A stretch of 11,091 bases of DNA from JACCVL01 sp038233135 (lineage in GTDB: Bacteria > Actinomycetota > Actinomycetes > Propionibacteriales > Nocardioidaceae). The stretch spans positions 1 to 11,091 of the forward strand of contig JBBSMN010000095.1 in NCBI GenBank assembly GCA_038233135.1, read 5' to 3'. Below, piece by piece: positions 1 to 6,507 of the stretch; position 1 is the first letter of the stretch, and each line of letters opens with the position of its first letter. The notes below the pieces were generated by a model. It saw only the letters and a list, made by a program, of their open reading frames with translations. It made no database searches and was not told the DNA's origin. A program made the position numbers and the translations under genes.

Positions 1-320
1 CCGTGCACACCGAAGAACGTCGCGATCGACGCGTCGGTGCGGGCCAGCTCCATCGACACCATGCCGTCGAGCAGGCTGCCGCGCCCGGGGCAGCCTGGCC
101 CCGAGCACTGCAGGCCGGCGATGCCGAGGTCGGCGAAGCCCGGCAGCAGCTCGTGCGGGAACTCGGCGCGCGTCCAGTAGTCGTTGATCACCGGGGCGAC
201 GGTCGAGCTCAGGTGTGCCCGCACCCGCTCGAGGACGGCGCGGTCCGCATCGGGCAGCATCAGCTCGAAGCCGAGGAAGTCCGATCCGGGTGACTGGTTC
301 AGCGCTCCGTCAGTGGCCAC
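1..320 (-). CDS. acyl-CoA dehydrogenase, N-terminal part (cut by left edge)
   Basis: The minus-strand frame is open from a GTG at 320 to the window edge, giving 106 complete codons. The GTG is preceded by GGAG at 5-nt spacing and overlaps the end of phaZ by 11 bp, which suggests translational coupling. The visible residues fit the all-alpha N-terminal domain of FAD-dependent acyl-CoA dehydrogenases. They include YWTRAEFPHELLPGFADLGI (about 48-67), then MELARTDASIATFFGVH (about 90-106), typical of the glutaryl-CoA-dehydrogenase-like branch. The family oxidises acyl-CoA to the 2,3-enoyl-CoA with electron transfer to ETF. The catalytic Glu and FAD-binding parts lie outside the window, so substrate is unknown. 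As the last visible gene of the PHA operon it may oxidise acyl-CoAs made from released monomers (inference). Family assignment is firm; subfamily is not. Confidence 0.85.
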   Translation of the reverse strand, partial: MATDGALNQSPGSDFLGFELMLPDADRAVLERVRAHLSSTVAPVINDYWTRAEFPHELLPGFADLGIAGLQCSGPGCPGRGSLLDGMVSMELARTDASIATFFGVH

Positions 321-1164
321 GACTGCTCCAGACGTTCAAGGCAGGGTCGGACAGGAAGTCGTCGATCACTGGGGCGAGCTCGGAGCTCTCGGTCAGCACA
401 CCCAGGTGCCCACCGGCGTACACATGCAACCGGGCCCGCGGGATCAGCCGCGCCAGCACCCTCGCGTTGACCAGCGGGATGATCGGGTCGTCATCGCCGG
501 CGAGCACGAGAGTCGGTTGCCGCAGCAGCGGCAGGCACGGCAGGCTGCTCCAGCCCACGGCGGCCGCCAGCTGGTAGTAGTAGCCACGCCTGGGGCCGGC
601 CCGCGTGGCCGCGTGCAGCAGCTCGGCCGCGCCGTCGGGATCGGTGCGTACGCTGCCGCCGTAGATCTCGGCGGCGATCTGCCGCGCGTACGCGGGGTCG
701 CGGTGCCGGCGCGGTGTCACCATCTTGGCCAGCACCCGCGGATGCGCCGGCACCATCAGCGATCCCGTGCCGGTGGCCACCAGCACCACTCGCCGCACGC
801 GTCGCCGGCACTGCACCGCGAGCTGCTGGGCGAGCCCGCCGCCCCAGGACAGCCCCAGCACGTCGAAGCGTCGGTGCCCGAGCCGGGCCGCCAGCGCCGC
901 CACCCAGGGGGCCAGCGTCGCCAGCACGTACGGCATCGGCGGCAGCGGCGAGCCGCCCACACCGGGGACGTCGAAACGGATCACACCGCGATCGGGGTCG
1001 AGGGAGTCCACCAGCGGCTGCAGCACCTCCAAGCTGGCACCGATGCCATTGCAAAGCAGCAGCGGCGGCTCGGTCGCCAGCCGCCCCTGCGGCGATCGCA
1101 CCGACACCCGCACCTGCACCCGGCGCACCGTCAGCGAACGCAGCCGGTCTCGCCGCGTCACCAT
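310..1164 (-). CDS. phaZ: intracellular poly(3-hydroxyalkanoate) depolymerase, alpha/beta hydrolase (PhaZ)
   Basis: The 284-aa product matches the medium-chain-length PHA depolymerase PhaZ of pseudomonads (about 283 aa) along its whole length, judged from memory. Recognisable blocks are LLLCNGIGASLEVLQPLVD (35-53), FDVPGVGGSP (64-73), nucleophile box GLSWGGG (Ser106), LAGDDDPIIPL (Asp225) and GGHLG (His253). Together these form the Ser-Asp-His triad, nearly co-numbered with the pseudomonad enzyme. There is no signal peptide, so it should act on cytoplasmic PHA granules and release 3-hydroxy-acids. I chose the ATG at 1164 because it gives the family length. An in-frame ATG at 1353 inside the end of phaC would add 63 residues made largely of a 13-aa repeat (AERRGRSPSATTG), but its GGGGA lies only 3 nt from the ATG. 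The gene lies downstream of phaC and overlaps the acyl-CoA dehydrogenase. Confidence 0.88.
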   Translation of the reverse strand: MVTRRDRLRSLTVRRVQVRVSVRSPQGRLATEPPLLLCNGIGASLEVLQPLVDSLDPDRGVIRFDVPGVGGSPLPPMPYVLATLAPWVAALAARLGHRRFDVLGLSWGGGLAQQLAVQCRRRVRRVVLVATGTGSLMVPAHPRVLAKMVTPRRHRDPAYARQIAAEIYGGSVRTDPDGAAELLHAATRAGPRRGYYYQLAAAVGWSSLPCLPLLRQPTLVLAGDDDPIIPLVNARVLARLIPRARLHVYAGGHLGVLTESSELAPVIDDFLSDPALNVWSSRGH

Positions 1165-1178
1165 GGACGGTCCGCCCT

Positions 1179-1337
1179 CAGCGCCGGTGGTCGCACTCGG
1201 GCTCCGCCCTCGCCGTTCAGCACCGGTGGTCGCACTCGGGCTCCGCCGCCCTCGCCGCTCAGCACCGGTGGTCGCACTCGGGCTCCGCCCTCGCCGCTCA
1301 GCACCGGTGGTCGCACTCGGGCTCCGCCCTCGCCGCT
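1179..1337. repeat. 39-bp tandem repeat, four units, between phaC and phaZ
   Basis: Four head-to-tail units lie at 1179-1217, 1218-1259, 1260-1298 and 1299-1337, and a short partial fifth continues into the end of phaC. Each unit starts near cagcaccggtggtcgcac and ends ctcgccgct. The second unit is 42 bp because of an extra ccg/gcc triplet. Units differ by only one or two substitutions, so the array is recent or homogenised. Unit lengths are multiples of three, so the frame stays open across the array. Read on the transcribed (minus) strand each unit contains GAGGGCGGAG, a purine-rich Shine-Dalgarno-like stretch. The array nearly fills the gap between the phaC stop and the phaZ start. Function is unknown. 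Confidence 0.9.
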
Positions 1338-3055
1338 CAGCGGTCGTGGACATAGGTCCCCGGCGCCGGGCAGAGCGGCGGGAAGGCCGCCGACCCCATC
1401 CGCCGCGGCTTGCCACGCTCGGGGCCGGTCCGGGCGCTGAGCCATTCGACGTAGTCGGTCCACCAGGTGCCCTTGACCGTCTCCGCCGACTCCAGCCACC
1501 GCGCCGGGTCGGGCGGGTTGTCCGCAGCGGTCTGGAAGCTGGCCTTCTCGTTGCCCGGCGGGTTGACCATCGAGGCGATGTGCCCGCTGGTTGACAGCAC
1601 GAACCGGCACTCGCCGCCGAGCAGCTGGGTGGTGCGATAGCACGACTCCCAGGCGCACAGGTGGTCGGCGATGCCGGCGACGACGTAGGCGTCGGTGTCG
1701 ACCTTCCCAAGGTTTACCGGCGACCCGAGCATCGTCGACCCGCCCGGGTCGGTGAGCCCGTTGGTGACAGCGAGCTCGATGAACTCGCGGTGGGTCGCTG
1801 CGGTCAGGCGCACCGGGTCAGCGTTCCAGTACAGGATGTCGAACGCCTTGGGCGCCTTGCCCAGCAGGTAGTTGTTGACCCAGTAGTTCCAGATCAGGTC
1901 GTTCGGTCGCAGCCAGGCGAACACCTCGGCCAGCATGCGCCCGTCGAGGTAGCCCTGCCGTTGCGACGCCGCGGTCGCCGCGGCAGCGACCTTGCGGGAC
2001 AGCAGCGCGCTGGGCAGCCCGGCGCGGGCCTGGTCCAGCACGGTGACCGCGAGGCTGAAGGCCGCCACCCGGTTGAGCGCGCCGATATCGGCCAGGTGTG
2101 CCAGCAGCATCGAGGCGATCATGCCGCCGGAGCACAGCGCGAAGAGCGCCACCCGGTCCTCGCGGCTGATCACCTTGATGGCGTCCATCGCCTCGACGAT
2201 CGCCTGACCGTAGGTGTCCAGCCCCCAGTCGGCGTGCCGGGCGTCGGGATTGCGCCACGAGATCACGTAGACCTGCTGGCCGCTCTGCACCAGGTGCTCG
2301 ACCAGGCTGCGGTGCTCGGCGAGGTCGATGACGTAGTACTTGTTGATCGTCGGTGGGACGATCAGCAGCGGCACCCGCCGGACCTTGGGTGTCTGCGGGG
2401 CATATTGGATGAGCTCGAAGACATCGGTGCGCAGCACCACCTCGCCCGGTGTAACGGCAAGGTCCGCGCCGACCTCGAAGGCGTCCGGCTCGACCATCGC
2501 GGGCACCCGGGGGGCGGTCGCGAAGTCCCGCACCAGCCGGCGGCCGCCCTCGACCAGGTTGCTGCCGCCGGTGTCGACGGCCGCCTTCAGCACCAGCGGG
2601 TTCAGCAGGGGGTTGTTGCTCGGTGCCGACGCCTCGACCAAGTTGTCGACGACGAAGCCCATCCGCTGCTCGTCCGCCCACTCGAGGTCGGCATCGTCCA
2701 CGAGCCCGCGCGCCGCCGTCCCCACCGCGAGGTACGTCTGCACCGCCCGCTTGAGCAGCGGGTTGTGCGTCCACCCTGGCTCGGCGAAGCGGCGGTCCTT
2801 CTCGTGCGGGGCGAGGTCGGAGCGCCCCAGCCCGATCCTGGCCAGCTCCTCGGCGAGCGCCCGGCCGCGGCCGGCGACGCGCCCGGGCCGGCGGGCCAGG
2901 TTGGCGGCGAACCGCACCCCGGAGATGCCGGGTACGAAGCGGCGCACCGGGCTGAGCGCGGCGTCGGTCAGCAGCAGGTCGAGCGGCGCCGCCGCAGCAC
3001 TGCCGTCCTCGTCGGCCTCGTGGATGCGCTCCTGTGCACTGGTGGCGGCGCTCAT
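1337..3055 (-). CDS. phaC: polyhydroxyalkanoate synthase (class I/II type PhaC)
   Basis: This 572-aa enzyme polymerises (R)-3-hydroxyacyl-CoA into PHA on cytoplasmic granules. It has the N-terminal PhaC domain (LAPHEKDRRFAEPGW, about 81-95; SAPSNNPLLNPLVLKAAVDT, about 143-162) and an alpha/beta-hydrolase core. The core holds PPTINKYYVIDL, ISWRNPD, nucleophile box ALCSGG (Cys308), GIADHLCAW (Asp464) and STSGHIASMVNPPGN (His492), which is the Cys-Asp-His triad. The tail CPAPGTYV is typical. About 570 aa and a full-length N-domain exclude class III/IV. The SAPSN...NP stretch and the neighbouring PhaZ recall the Pseudomonas class II locus, but class is not certain. The box has Ala where Gly is usual. 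The start is the ATG at 3055 that overlaps the ligase stop (ATGA), with GAGGA 10 nt upstream. A longer in-frame start inside the ligase is unlikely. Confidence 0.95.
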   Translation of the reverse strand: MSAATSAQERIHEADEDGSAAAAPLDLLLTDAALSPVRRFVPGISGVRFAANLARRPGRVAGRGRALAEELARIGLGRSDLAPHEKDRRFAEPGWTHNPLLKRAVQTYLAVGTAARGLVDDADLEWADEQRMGFVVDNLVEASAPSNNPLLNPLVLKAAVDTGGSNLVEGGRRLVRDFATAPRVPAMVEPDAFEVGADLAVTPGEVVLRTDVFELIQYAPQTPKVRRVPLLIVPPTINKYYVIDLAEHRSLVEHLVQSGQQVYVISWRNPDARHADWGLDTYGQAIVEAMDAIKVISREDRVALFALCSGGMIASMLLAHLADIGALNRVAAFSLAVTVLDQARAGLPSALLSRKVAAAATAASQRQGYLDGRMLAEVFAWLRPNDLIWNYWVNNYLLGKAPKAFDILYWNADPVRLTAATHREFIELAVTNGLTDPGGSTMLGSPVNLGKVDTDAYVVAGIADHLCAWESCYRTTQLLGGECRFVLSTSGHIASMVNPPGNEKASFQTAADNPPDPARWLESAETVKGTWWTDYVEWLSARTGPERGKPRRMGSAAFPPLCPAPGTYVHDR

Positions 3056-4566
3056 CCGGAGCCGGTCCTCGACTCCGCGTCGGGCGCGCTGACCTCTCGG
3101 CGGAGGATCTTGCCGGTCGGGCCCTTGGGCAGCTCGTCCACGATCCACACCTGACGGGGGTACTTGTAGGCCGCCAGCCGCTCCTTGGCGAACGCCTTCA
3201 GCTCGTCCTCGGTGGCGCTCGCGTCGGGCTTGAGTGCAACCGCGGCGCCGACCTCCTCGCCCAGGTCGCGGTCGGCGATGCCGACCACAGCGGCCTCGGC
3301 GACCGCCTCGTGTTCGTACAGCGCCTCCTCGACCTCACGCGGGTAGACGTTGTAGCCCCCGCGGATGATGAGGTCCTTCTTGCGGTCGACGATGTAGAAG
3401 TAGCCGTCCTCGTCGGTCTTGGCCATGTCGCCGCTGCGGAACCACCCGTCCGGGATGGCCTCGTCGGTGGCCTCCTTGTTGCGCCAGTAGCCCTTCATCA
3501 GGCACTCGCCGCGGATGGCGATCTCCCCAACCGTTCCCTGCTCGGCCGGCTGGCCGTCGACGTCGACCACCCGCATCTCGACGCCGGGCACCGGGAACCC
3601 GATCGACCCCGGTTTGCGCTCCTTGTGGGGCTGGTTGAACGACGCGACCGGCGAGGTCTCGGACAACCCGTACCCCTCCAGCACGGTGCAGCCGAAGGTC
3701 TCCTCGAAGCCACGCATCACCTCGACCGGCATCGCCGACCCGCCGGAGATGCACGTGCGCAGGCTGGACACGTCGTACGACGTGGCGTCGGGGGCGTTCA
3801 GCATCGCCGCGTACATCGTTGGCACCCCCTCGAAGACGGTGACCCGGTCACGGCCGACGACCTTGAGCGCCTTGCCCGGGTCGAACCGGGGGATCAGCGT
3901 GAGGCAGGAGCCGGCGACCACGGCGGCGTTGAGGCCGCAGGTGAGCCCGAAGCAGTGGAACAGGGGCAGGCAGCCCATCACCACGTCGTCCGGCTGCAGC
4001 GCCAGCAGCGTGTCGACGGTCAGCGCGCAGTTGCTGACCATGTTGGCGTGGGTGAGCTCGGCTCCTTTGGGCTGGCCGGTCGTGCCGGAGGTGTACAGGA
4101 GAACCACCGTGTCCTCGTCGTCGCGGTCGACGACGTCCTCGGCGGGCTCGTGCTCGGCCAGCAGGTCGCCGAACGTGTCGGGTGCGACCGGGATGCTGTC
4201 GATGCCGACGCTGTCCGCGGCCTTGCCCGACTCGTCGGCCATCTGGTGCCAGGCGAACACGACCGAGGCGCCGGAGTCCTCGAGGTAGTACTTCACCTCG
4301 CGGGCCTTGAGCAACGGGTTCATTGGTACGACGACCGCGCCGGCCGCGACCGCCCCGTAGAACAGGATCGGGAAGTGCGGCACGTTGGGGAGCACCATCG
4401 CGACACGGTCGCCCGGCCCGATGCCGCGTGCGCGCAGCATCGACGTCACGCGTCGGGCGGCGTCCTGCAGCTCGGTGTAGGTGAGCACCGTGTCGTCGAG
4501 CCGGATCGCCGGCCGGTCGCCGTGCTGCTCAGCGGTGTAGGTCAGGTTGTGCGCCAGGGTCGTCAC
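3052..4566 (-). CDS. long-chain-fatty-acid-CoA ligase (FadD-type acyl-CoA synthetase)
   Basis: This 504-aa ANL-superfamily enzyme activates a carboxylic acid with ATP to an acyl-adenylate and then a CoA thioester. Visible core motifs are YTSGTTGQPKG (158-168, ATP phosphate loop), EGYGLSETSP (297-306), WFRSGD (375-380), the hinge DRKKDLIIRGGYNVYP (394-409) and PTGKILRRE with the conserved adenylation Lys486. Length and motifs match medium/long-chain FadD proteins. The GTG start at 4566 is supported by GGAGG 5 nt upstream. The stop overlaps the phaC ATG in an ATGA junction, so the two are likely translationally coupled. Placement suggests it supplies hydroxyacyl-CoA to PhaC or re-activates acids released by PhaZ (inference). 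Exact chain length is not readable from sequence. It is the first gene of the PHA operon unless deoD reads through. Confidence 0.93.
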   Translation of the reverse strand: MTTLAHNLTYTAEQHGDRPAIRLDDTVLTYTELQDAARRVTSMLRARGIGPGDRVAMVLPNVPHFPILFYGAVAAGAVVVPMNPLLKAREVKYYLEDSGASVVFAWHQMADESGKAADSVGIDSIPVAPDTFGDLLAEHEPAEDVVDRDDEDTVVLLYTSGTTGQPKGAELTHANMVSNCALTVDTLLALQPDDVVMGCLPLFHCFGLTCGLNAAVVAGSCLTLIPRFDPGKALKVVGRDRVTVFEGVPTMYAAMLNAPDATSYDVSSLRTCISGGSAMPVEVMRGFEETFGCTVLEGYGLSETSPVASFNQPHKERKPGSIGFPVPGVEMRVVDVDGQPAEQGTVGEIAIRGECLMKGYWRNKEATDEAIPDGWFRSGDMAKTDEDGYFYIVDRKKDLIIRGGYNVYPREVEEALYEHEAVAEAAVVGIADRDLGEEVGAAVALKPDASATEDELKAFAKERLAAYKYPRQVWIVDELPKGPTGKILRREVSAPDAESRTGSG

Positions 4567-4586
4567 TGCTGCCTCCGTGATCTCCG

Positions 4587-4612
4587 TGTCATGTGCCGTT
4601 CATCACATGACA
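4587..4612. promoter_or_regulatory. palindrome upstream of the PHA operon, candidate operator
   Basis: A perfect 9-bp inverted repeat, TGTCATGTG and CACATGACA, is separated by 8 nt (4596-4603). It lies about 20-46 nt upstream of the ligase GTG and just downstream of deoD, in the only sizeable gap ahead of the PHA operon. There is no U-tract on the minus strand, so an operator is likelier than a terminator. The shape (26-bp dyad) would suit a TetR- or GntR-like dimer, but no regulator gene is visible here and I cannot name the protein. No convincing TANNNT -10 box is present in this gap on the minus strand. Confidence 0.5.
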
Positions 4613-4630
4613 TCACGAGACATCGACAGA
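4601..4630. repeat. three 10-bp phased direct repeats overlapping the operator
   Basis: Consecutive decamers catcacatga, catcacgaga and catcgacaga start at 4601, 4611 and 4621, exactly one helical turn apart. They overlap the right arm of the palindrome. This may be a second protein-binding pattern, or coincidence in a short stretch. Copies 1 and 2 share 8 of 10 bases; copy 3 is weaker. Confidence 0.35.
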
Positions 4631-4655
4631 CGCGAGGACGGCGTCGCGCGGCCGG

Positions 4656-5372
4656 TCACTCGACGGGCACGGCCAGCATCGACTCGAGGGCCAGCTCGAC
4701 CATCTCACCGAACGTCTGCTCGCGCTCCTCCGCGGTGGTCTCCTCGCCGGTGACGACGTGGTCGGAGACCGTGCACAGTGCCAGCGCCCGGCGGCCATAG
4801 CCGGCGGCAAGGGTGTAGAGCGCGCTGGCCTCCATCTCCACTGCCACGACACCGTGCTCCACCAGGTGCGCGGTCAGCTCCGGGCGGGGGTGGTAGAAGG
4901 AGTCCGACGTGAACACCTGTCCGACCACCGGTGTGGCACCGGTCGCGACGCCCGCGTCGTAGGCCGTGCGCAGCAGTGCGAAGTCGGCGGTGGCGGAGTA
5001 GTCGAACCCGTGGAAGCGGTGCCGGTTCATGGACGAGTCGGTGGCTGCGCTGATCGCGAGCACCACATCGCGCACCTTGAGCGACTCGGTGAGCGCCCCG
5101 CAGGAGCCGACCCGCACCAGCTGCTGCACGCCGTAGTCGCGGAACAGCTCGTTGGCGTAGATGGCCATCGACGGCTGGCCCATGCCGGAGCCCTGGACGC
5201 TGATCTGCTCGCCGCGGTACGTGCCGGTGAAACCCAGCATGTTGCGCACCTGCGAGTAGCACTCGGCGTCCTCGAGGTAGTGGTTGGCGATCCACTGCGC
5301 CCGTAGGGGGTCGCCGGGAAAGAGGACTCGCGGGGCGACCTGGCCGGGCTCGGCGCCGATGTGGATGCTCAT
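4656..5372 (-). CDS. deoD: purine nucleoside phosphorylase, DeoD type
   Basis: The 238-aa product matches hexameric DeoD across its length. It cleaves purine (deoxy)ribonucleosides with phosphate to free base plus (deoxy)ribose-1-phosphate in the cytoplasm (purine salvage). Active-site residues fall at the same numbers as in the E. coli enzyme: His4, Gly20, Arg24, Arg43, Arg87, Ser90 (VRVGSCGAL), Glu179-Met180-Glu181 (VEMEASALYTLA), Ser203-Asp204 (CTVSDHVVTGEE) and Arg217. The full complement suggests an active enzyme. The start is the ATG at 5372, giving MSIHIGA, the canonical N-terminus. No Shine-Dalgarno is seen. A TAGCCT hexamer 8 nt upstream on the minus strand would fit leaderless transcription. 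It diverges from nudC, and an 89-bp gap with the palindrome separates it from the PHA operon, so co-transcription with that operon is doubtful. Confidence 0.97.
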   Translation of the reverse strand: MSIHIGAEPGQVAPRVLFPGDPLRAQWIANHYLEDAECYSQVRNMLGFTGTYRGEQISVQGSGMGQPSMAIYANELFRDYGVQQLVRVGSCGALTESLKVRDVVLAISAATDSSMNRHRFHGFDYSATADFALLRTAYDAGVATGATPVVGQVFTSDSFYHPRPELTAHLVEHGVVAVEMEASALYTLAAGYGRRALALCTVSDHVVTGEETTAEEREQTFGEMVELALESMLAVPVE

Positions 5373-5422
5373 GGCGCTGAAGGCTATCCACCGGGTGCCC
5401 GCGCCCGACGTAGGGTCGCCGC
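5373..5422. promoter_or_regulatory. deoD/nudC divergent promoter gap, possible leaderless starts
   Basis: Only 50 bp separate the two divergent starts. On the plus strand TAGGGT (5411-5416) lies 6 nt before the nudC GTG. On the minus strand TAGCCT (5386-5381) lies 8 nt before the deoD ATG. Both fit the actinobacterial -10 consensus TANNNT at the distance expected when transcription starts on the start codon. Neither gene has a Shine-Dalgarno match. No clear TTG-type -35 boxes are seen, so calls rest on the -10 elements alone. Confidence 0.45.
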
Positions 5423-6424
5423 GTGCCCCGCGTCGCCGCCCCGGACCCCGACCCCGCCCGTGCGGACGGCAACGGGCTGCCGTTCGCCGTCGCCCCGTAC
5501 GACCGGCAGGCCGAGCGGCGCGCCGACCCCGACTGGTGGGACCGGCTCAAACAGGAGCCCACGGCGCGTGTCCTCGTCGTCGGCGACGACGTGGTGGCCG
5601 TTGACGGTGACGGGCTGGCTCAGCTGAGCGTGCCGGCGGCCGACGAGCTGGCCGACGAGCTGGCCGACGAGCTGGCCCACGGGGTAGCCGAGCAGCCCGC
5701 CGGTGACGCGTCCGGTCCGGGGGCTGCCACTGCCGAGCGGATGCTGCTGGGCGCCGACGAGCACGGTCCGGTCGCGGCCATCTCGGTGCCGCACCTGCCG
5801 GAGCGGCTGGCTGGCGGGTCGGCGCGGACGGTGGCGATGGACCGGGATCCGCTGGAGGGCAGCCTGCTCGTGCATGCTCTGGGCCTGGCGAACTGGCACC
5901 GCACCCACCGGTTCTGCGCTCGCTGCGGTCATCTCAGCCACGCCGACGATGCTGGCCACCGCCGACGCTGCCCGAGCTGCGGGGCCCAGCACTTCCCGCG
6001 GACCGACCCGGCGGTGATCATGTTGGTGACCGACGACTCGGAACGGGCTCTGCTCGGCCATTCACCGCTCTGGCCGCAGAACCGGTTCTCGACGCTGGCC
6101 GGCTTCGTGGAGCCGGGGGAGTCCTTGGAGGGTGCCGTCCGCCGCGAGGTCGGTGAGGAGACCGGGGTGGTGGTGGGTGAGGTGACCTATGCGGCCAGCC
6201 AGCCGTGGCCCTTCCCGGCGAGCCTCATGCTGGGCTTCTCAGCCCGCGCCAACGCTACCGACATCACGGTCGACGGTGCCGAGGTCACCGATGCGCGCTG
6301 GTTCAGCCGAGCCGCGCTGACCGAGGCCAGCGCGTCCGGGGACGTACGCCTGCCGCCTCGGTTCTCGATCTCGCGCTGGCTGCTGGACCGCTGGCACGGC
6401 GGGTCACTGCCCGGCGAGTGGTGA
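5423..6424 (+). CDS. nudC: NAD+ diphosphatase / NADH pyrophosphatase NudC
   Basis: The 333-aa Nudix hydrolase cleaves NAD(H) to NMN(H) plus AMP. Characterised NudC enzymes also remove NAD caps from RNA. Seen in order: a variable N-terminal domain, a four-cysteine zinc ribbon (CARC at 165-168 and CPSC at 183-186), FPRTDPAVIMLV, a complete Nudix box from Gly227 to Val249 (GFVEPGESLEGAVRREVGEE and following TGV) matching Gx5Ex7REUxEExGU, and the NudC hallmark SQPWPFPAS (259-267). All metal-binding glutamates are present. The start is GTG 5423, supported by a TAGGGT -10 six nt upstream; no Shine-Dalgarno is visible. The N-terminal domain holds a three-fold ADEL repeat in a variable segment. It converges on mrx1. 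The same genes neighbour each other in mycobacteria (from memory). Confidence 0.96.
   Translation: MPRVAAPDPDPARADGNGLPFAVAPYDRQAERRADPDWWDRLKQEPTARVLVVGDDVVAVDGDGLAQLSVPAADELADELADELAHGVAEQPAGDASGPGAATAERMLLGADEHGPVAAISVPHLPERLAGGSARTVAMDRDPLEGSLLVHALGLANWHRTHRFCARCGHLSHADDAGHRRRCPSCGAQHFPRTDPAVIMLVTDDSERALLGHSPLWPQNRFSTLAGFVEPGESLEGAVRREVGEETGVVVGEVTYAASQPWPFPASLMLGFSARANATDITVDGAEVTDARWFSRAALTEASASGDVRLPPRFSISRWLLDRWHGGSLPGEW
5639..5674 (+). repeat. 12-bp tandem repeat inside nudC (three ADEL units)
   Basis: Three exact copies of gccgacgagctg sit head to tail and encode ADEL-ADEL-ADEL at residues 73-84 of NudC. A degenerate continuation (gcccacgg) follows. It lies in the poorly conserved N-terminal domain, before the zinc ribbon, so it may be a length-variable linker or helix. 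Confidence 0.85.
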
Positions 6425-6452
6425 CCGGCGAGTGGTGACCGGTGGGTGGTCA
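6411..6452 (+). repeat. 14-bp tandem repeat across the nudC stop codon
   Basis: Two exact copies of ccggcgagtggtga (6411-6424 and 6425-6438) are followed by a degenerate third (ccggtgggtggtca, 6439-6452). The nudC TGA is the end of copy 1, so copy 2 duplicates the last codons and the stop into the intergenic region. This looks like a slippage duplication with no effect on the protein. Confidence 0.85.
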
Positions 6453-6454
6453 CC
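6434..6454. terminator. small hairpin between convergent nudC and mrx1
   Basis: GGTGACC (6434-6440) and GGTCACC (6448-6454) form a perfect 7-bp stem with a 7-nt loop, 10 nt after the nudC stop. No T-run follows on either strand, so it is only a possible terminator or 3'-end stabiliser. It is built from copies 2 and 3 of the 14-bp repeat. The rest of the gap up to 6507 shows nothing else. Confidence 0.35.
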
Positions 6455-6507
6455 GCAACCCTCGGGTGACCGCCTGGGCGCGCTGACGGCCTGCGTTCGG
6501 GCGGGGC

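Noticed and set aside
1179..1337. Array considered as CRISPR
   Set aside because: Units are contiguous with no unique spacers, there are no cas genes, and units are multiples of three in length.
184..1440. 418-codon plus-strand open frame opposite phaZ and the repeat
   Set aside because: His/Gln/Arg/Pro-rich translation without any domain, antisense to a convincing hydrolase; a typical GC-rich shadow frame.
1337..3148. Longer phaC start inside the ligase gene
   Set aside because: The extra 31 residues are Arg-rich read-out of the ligase frame; the ATGA junction at 3052-3055 is the natural start.
1661..3154. 497-codon plus-strand open frame opposite phaC
   Set aside because: No recognisable motif, and the opposite strand encodes the full PHA synthase triad.
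4587..4612. Palindrome considered as the deoD terminator
   Set aside because: No T-rich tail on the minus strand and AT-balanced stem; operator preferred, though termination is not excluded.
3034..4800. 588-codon plus-strand open frame opposite the acyl-CoA ligase
   Set aside because: Low-complexity Val/Gly/Arg-rich translation that runs past the ligase promoter region into deoD; no domain seen.
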